DNA from: Branchinecta lynchi
Lineage: Eukaryota > Arthropoda > Branchiopoda > Anostraca > Branchinectidae
Assembly: GCA_023053575.1 (NCBI GenBank)
Contig: JAKZAP010000022.1
Location: 11,016,518 to 11,080,517 of the forward strand
DNA: 64,000 bases
Direction of reading: 5' to 3'
The position numbers were made by a program, and so were the translations under genes. Every line of letters starts with the position of its first letter. The stretch's first letter is position 1. This document shows positions 60,436 to 64,000 of the stretch, piece after piece. The notes under the pieces are model-generated. The model was given only the letters and a program-made list of their open reading frames with translations, had not been told where the DNA came from and ran no database searches.

Positions 60436-61995
60436 TTTTTGGGATCCCAAAACGTAAGTGGAGGGATACCTATGACATCGCAAAAGTTGTCCGTCTGTCC
60501 GTCCGTCCGTCCGTCTGTAAGCACGATAACTCTCGAAGGGAACGAGATATTTTGATGAAACTTGGTGTGAGGGTTCGTTGGGTCGTCGGACCAGTCAAGT
60601 TCGTAGATGGGCTTTGTAGCTCTACATTTAGGGGTGGGGGAGGGGATTCAAATTAAGGGACAAACAAAATATTTTGAAACAGCTAATGTGATAGTCAGTT
60701 ATGGGGTAAGAAGACATGCTGAACACGATGGTGAAAACTATTTTGTCATCGGACAAGTAGTTCGCCCGGAATCCGGCCAAAACCGGAAAGTTTGTTGAAA
60801 GTAAAAGTTTTATTTGAAGTTGATTAGATGTTCGATTTAGGGGTAGGAAGACATGCTGAAGACGATGGTGAAAACTATTTTGTCATCGGACAAGTAGTTC
60901 GCCCGGAATCCGGCCAAAACCGGAAAGTTTGTTGAAAGTAAAAGTTTTATTTGAAGTTGATTAGATGTTCGATTTAGTGGTAGGAAGACATGCTGAAGAC
61001 GATGGTGAAAATTATTTTCTCGACGGACAAGTATTTCGCCCGGAATCCGGCCCAAACCGGAAAGTTTGTTGAAAGTAAAAGTTTTATTTGAAATTGATTA
61101 GATGTTCGATTTAGGGGTCGGAAATCATGCTGAAGACGATGGTGAAAACTATTTTCTCGACGGACAAGTATTTCGCCCGGAATCCGGCCCAAACCGGAAA
61201 GTTTGTTGAAAATAAAAGTTTTATTTGAAGTTGATTAGATGTTCGATTTAGAGGTAGGAAGACATGCTGAAGACGATGGTGAAAACTATTTTCTCGACGG
61301 ACAAGTATTTCGACCGGAATCCGGCCCAAGCCGGAAAGTTTGTCAAAATTAAAAGTTTTATTTGGAGTTGATTAGATGTTCGATTTAGGGCAAGAAGACA
61401 TGCTGAACACTTATGTGAAAACAATTTTCTACCCGGACATGTAGTTCGTCCGGAATCCGGCCAAAACCGGAAATCTGTTGGAAGTCAAAGTTTTATTTCT
61501 AGTTGATTAGATAAGCGATTTAGGGTAAGAAGAGATGCTGAGTCCCTGTATGACAATCATACTTTACCCGGACATATAATTCGACCGGAATCCGACTGGA
61601 ATCGGAAAATTTGTTATAAGCTAAATTTCTATTTGAAGTTGATTAGATGTTCATTACTGGGGAAAGAAGATACCCTGATTTCGTCTTTGAGCTTTCTTTT
61701 TTCGCCGGACAAGTAGTTCTGGAGTTCGGCCGGAACCGGGAAATTGGCAGAAGTGGCAGGAAGTTTTCGTCAAAACAGATATGACTTATAGGGGTAAAAA
61801 CAACAGGCTGAATCCAAATCTGAACTTGGTTTTCTCAGGTGATTAGCTATTTGGCCTTAATCTGTTTCTGAATTTTAGTTGTAAAAATGTTCAAGGAGTC
61901 TGGCGAAGACTGGATCTGGCTAAGACAAGACCCAGTTGTCTGGATCAGATATTGAATTTTTGGGATCCCATCGAAACCTTTGGTCTTGTTACACT
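60436..61995 (+). mobile_element. GGGATCCC element with eight internal repeats (longest copy)
   Basis: Starts TTTTTTGGGATCCCAAAACG, then GTCCGTCCGTCCGTCCGTCTG. Internal 137-bp units begin near 60704, 60841, 60978, 61115, 61252, 61389, 61521 and 61662, each with AAGAAGACATGCTGAA... and CCGGAATCCGGCC. It ends TTTTTGGGATCCCATCGAAA, CCTTTGGTCTTGTT. The spaced, similar minus-strand ORFs (for example 60837-61055) are repeat by-products. Confidence 0.85.
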
Positions 61996-62045
61996 AACGG
62001 TCCTAAAACCTTAATTGGAAAGGTTATAAATCCTAGAAAGTAAGT

Positions 62046-62570
62046 AAGTAAGTAATTTATTGACGACCCGCCATTTTGAAAAGGCGGAGTAAATGAAGAA
62101 AATTAAGAAAATAAACAAAACACATAAACACACAGAAAAAGACACTTAATTTTCAATCTTCGGTCAGGAAGCAGTGGACGACGTCGTGCGCTGGTTGGGC
62201 CCTGTTGTCCATGATTTTTGAAAGCGATGAGGAAACATCCAAAAGGGTAACACTTGCATCTGGAATTTTGAATTTCTCCGTCATTGTATGGTTATGACAT
62301 AATTTTGACAAGTGGAGCAGGTGCTTTGCATATTTAAAATAACATGATCTCATCTTTTTAATCTCGTTCTTTCGCAGAACATGAGTGACGCCAGAACGAA
62401 ATAGTATAGAAGGAGCGCAGAAGGTGCTGTACAAATTTCCCAAAGCTTTACGATTATAGCGCCCCCGGTTGGGGACGATGCGCCCATAGGCGCTACGGAT
62501 TGATTTATAAACTTCTTCAACAATCGAAGAGCAAATGACGATTTGAACGTTATGCCGAGCCACCGTAGAG
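62046..62570 (-). mobile_element. LINE C-terminal ORF and 3' end, (GTAA)n tail
   Basis: The minus-strand ORF 62153-62563 (136 aa) contains RGRYNRKALGNLYSTFCAPS and MRSCYFKYAKHLLHLSKLCH, matching 8177-8383. The tail has TAAGTAAGTAAG near 62040. 5'-truncated. Confidence 0.7.
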
Positions 62571-62652
62571 AGTCTGTTGATTTGACGGTGAACGATCCAA
62601 GAGATATGGAAGCTTTGGACGCATTCGAACTATTTGATGAAGCGTTCTAATG

Positions 62653-62965
62653 AACTCTGTCGGATTTAAAGGCCTAGTCCAGTGATTCGGAATTTCATAT
62701 ATTTGGTGGCATTGGACGGATCAGTCAGCGCAGGTTTATTCTGGCGATGTAGAGACCCTTCTTGGCAAGCGTCCTCTTCAGGCTCACATTAGAAAAATGG
62801 ACATGTCAAGCGTCATAACGAACTCTGTCGGATTTATTGGCATAGTCCAGTGATTCGGAATTTCATATATTTGATGGCATTGAACGGATCAGTCAGCGCA
62901 GGTTTATTCTGGCGATATATAGACCCTTCTTGGCAAGGGTCCTCTTCAGGCTCACGTTAGAAAAT
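62653..62965 (+). repeat. ~168-bp tandem duplication of a half foldback
   Basis: AACTCTGTCGGATTTA, GTCCAGTGATTCGGAATTTC, GGATCAGTCAGCGCAGGTTT and ACCCTTCTTGGCAAG occur twice, starting at 62653 and 62821. Includes foldback-arm motifs without the complementary arm. Confidence 0.75.
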
Positions 62966-63019
62966 TTAAATGTGAAGCGACATTGAAACCCTGACAGGAA
63001 CGAGCTAATAGGAATGTCG

Positions 63020-63109
63020 ACATTCATTCATTCATTTTATTCAATATTAGAAATACTGACAATGAAGATCTACATATCTACTAATACAGAAAATACACAC
63101 AACATGTTA
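63020..63109 (-). mobile_element. Retroelement 3' tail
   Basis: CATTCATTCATTTTATTCAA, the inverse of an (AATG)n tail like that at 9136-9152. Short and without ORF. Confidence 0.4.
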
Positions 63110-63270
63110 AAAAAATTCTTGCAGTATTTACTACTGGGATTAATCTTGTCTCTAAAAAGATAATCTTATCTCTAATTCGGATTAATCTTATCTCAGTAGA
63201 GATAAGATTAATCCCAGTAGCGAACACTGCACTTAACTTTAATCCTTACTCGAAGAACATTTTACAGTGA
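63110..63270 (-). mobile_element. CACTGTAAAA MITE, single copy
   Basis: CTTGCAGTATTTACTACTGG, paired TTATCTCAGTAGAGATAAGA palindrome, and TTTTACAGTG at the end. Same family as the tandem array at 13862-14414. Confidence 0.7.
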
Positions 63271-63544
63271 AGTAGAATACTGCGGCCGCAAAAGCTAGGC
63301 TTATACTGGCGTAATAGCTGTGATTTAGAACCGCGAACTTGGTCAGCGAGAATGGAATAAATCAACAGAAAATACATAACATACAAGCGAAAAACAAAAA
63401 GAAAACAGGAAAATGTAATCAGCACCCCAATCGAGTAGCAAAAACAGCGGCGCTCTAAAAAATTAAATCTCAGCATCAGTTTTTCCGCTACAGCGGTATT
63501 TAAAAGTCATTTCCCCGAATAGGATATTTTTAGTAGGTAGAAGC

Positions 63545-64000
63545 TTCAGTTTTTATGGCACTTGAGCTTACTCAAGTGCCATATAGCGATCGTAATGTCT
63601 GTCGGTCTGTCCGCATTTTGCTAGTTTGGGCACTTCCACATGACCTAGGACGATAAAACTTGGCACGCGTATCAGGGGCCCAACCGGATTAACTTGGAAA
63701 TAATCTATCCCCCGATCCGATCATCAATGGGGGAATGGCAAGATGGGAATCCGGAAATTAGTAACATTCATAACTTTGGAACGGATAATCGGGTGTGCAT
63801 GAAACTTGACAGGTATCAAGAACAAGTGTCTTGGATGTTCACTATCAAATTCGGATCGGATCCGATAACTGGGGGGGGGGGGGGTCTGGAGAGGACACCC
63901 GAGATTTGCTGAAACGCTTTTTCTAGTTTTTGTCAAACCCCTACCACTTTCTTCACAATAGTCTAGCTCTGCGCCTGGATGAGTCATTCTTTCTTCACAC
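63545..64000 (+). repeat. C-rich repeat family, start of a copy
   Basis: Begins ATGGCACTTGAGCTTACTCA, AGTGCCATATAGCGATCG, TCGGTCTGTCC, matching 9402 onward and sharing the GGCACTTG termini of 31809-33953. Continues past the window end with G-run units at 63870-63884. Confidence 0.6.

Noticed and set aside
60013..60555. 180-aa plus-strand ORF
   Set aside because: It runs through a poly-T tract, a small tandem duplication and into the GGGATCCC element. No motif and no start context support it.
60837..61329. Three similar 72-aa minus-strand ORFs spaced 137 bp
   Set aside because: The spacing equals the tandem repeat period; they are frame shadows of the repeat, not a gene family.

Overview
This is a eukaryotic, probably arthropod (insect-like), genomic window dominated by transposable elements. 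The host signal is one plus-strand gene seen as three exons of the extracellular ligand-binding domain of a receptor-type guanylate cyclase (66-209, 13599-13795, 42751-42937). Splice sites and phases (1, 0, 0, 1) are compatible, and the introns are about 13.4 kb and 29 kb. The host assignment is an inference: the exon peptides resemble insect Gyc32E/Gyc76C-like receptors.

The introns are packed with nested and tandem repeats. They include MITE-like elements with clear inverted ends (one split by a TIR element with a 5-bp TSD), a hAT-type element with an exact 8-bp TSD (9521-10730), and a family of near-palindromic foldback elements. There are also several LINE 3' ends and one LINE reverse-transcriptase ORF (27808-29331). 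A ~360-bp tandem array fills 18.6-22.4 kb. A family flanked by GGGATCCC carries internal ~137-bp repeats (25.4, 30.1, 37.6, 39.3 and 60.4 kb). Long C-rich degenerate repeats lie at 31.8-36.7 kb, with relatives at 9.4-13.4 and 63.5-64.0 kb. Two tRNA-like (SINE-like) modules are present.

The main find is a structurally complete Maverick/Polinton at 44809-59378 (14,570 bp), inserted in the third visible intron. It has ~586-bp terminal inverted repeats that appear to differ by one homopolymer base, and an exact 6-bp target duplication, CTTGTG. On the minus strand it carries a TIR-encoded protein, major capsid protein, a small basic protein, penton-like minor capsid protein, a conserved coiled-coil protein, integrase, a CxxC zinc-ribbon protein, adenain-like protease, a hydrophobic/AT-hook protein, a fibre-like protein, packaging ATPase and a protein-primed family B DNA polymerase broken by a frameshift. 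It also carries a plus-strand membrane protein, an accessory gene interrupted by a TGA, and the second TIR protein copy. Together these form a virus-like replication, packaging, capsid and integration module.

Three features of this element look unusual. (1) Twelve ORFs start inside a shared AT-rich box ending in TAATAAATG or TATAAATG that fills the ~15-40 bp between genes. (2) Integrase and protease lack this box. Each lies in the -1 frame behind an upstream ORF with a canonical slippery heptamer in register (U_UUA_AAA and A_AAA_AAC), suggesting retrovirus-like -1 frameshifting. (3) The accessory region by the right TIR holds two textbook heat-shock elements beside a TATA box and an 83-bp tandem repeat that duplicates the accessory gene's start. 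Everything rests on reading the sequence; no searches or alignments were run.
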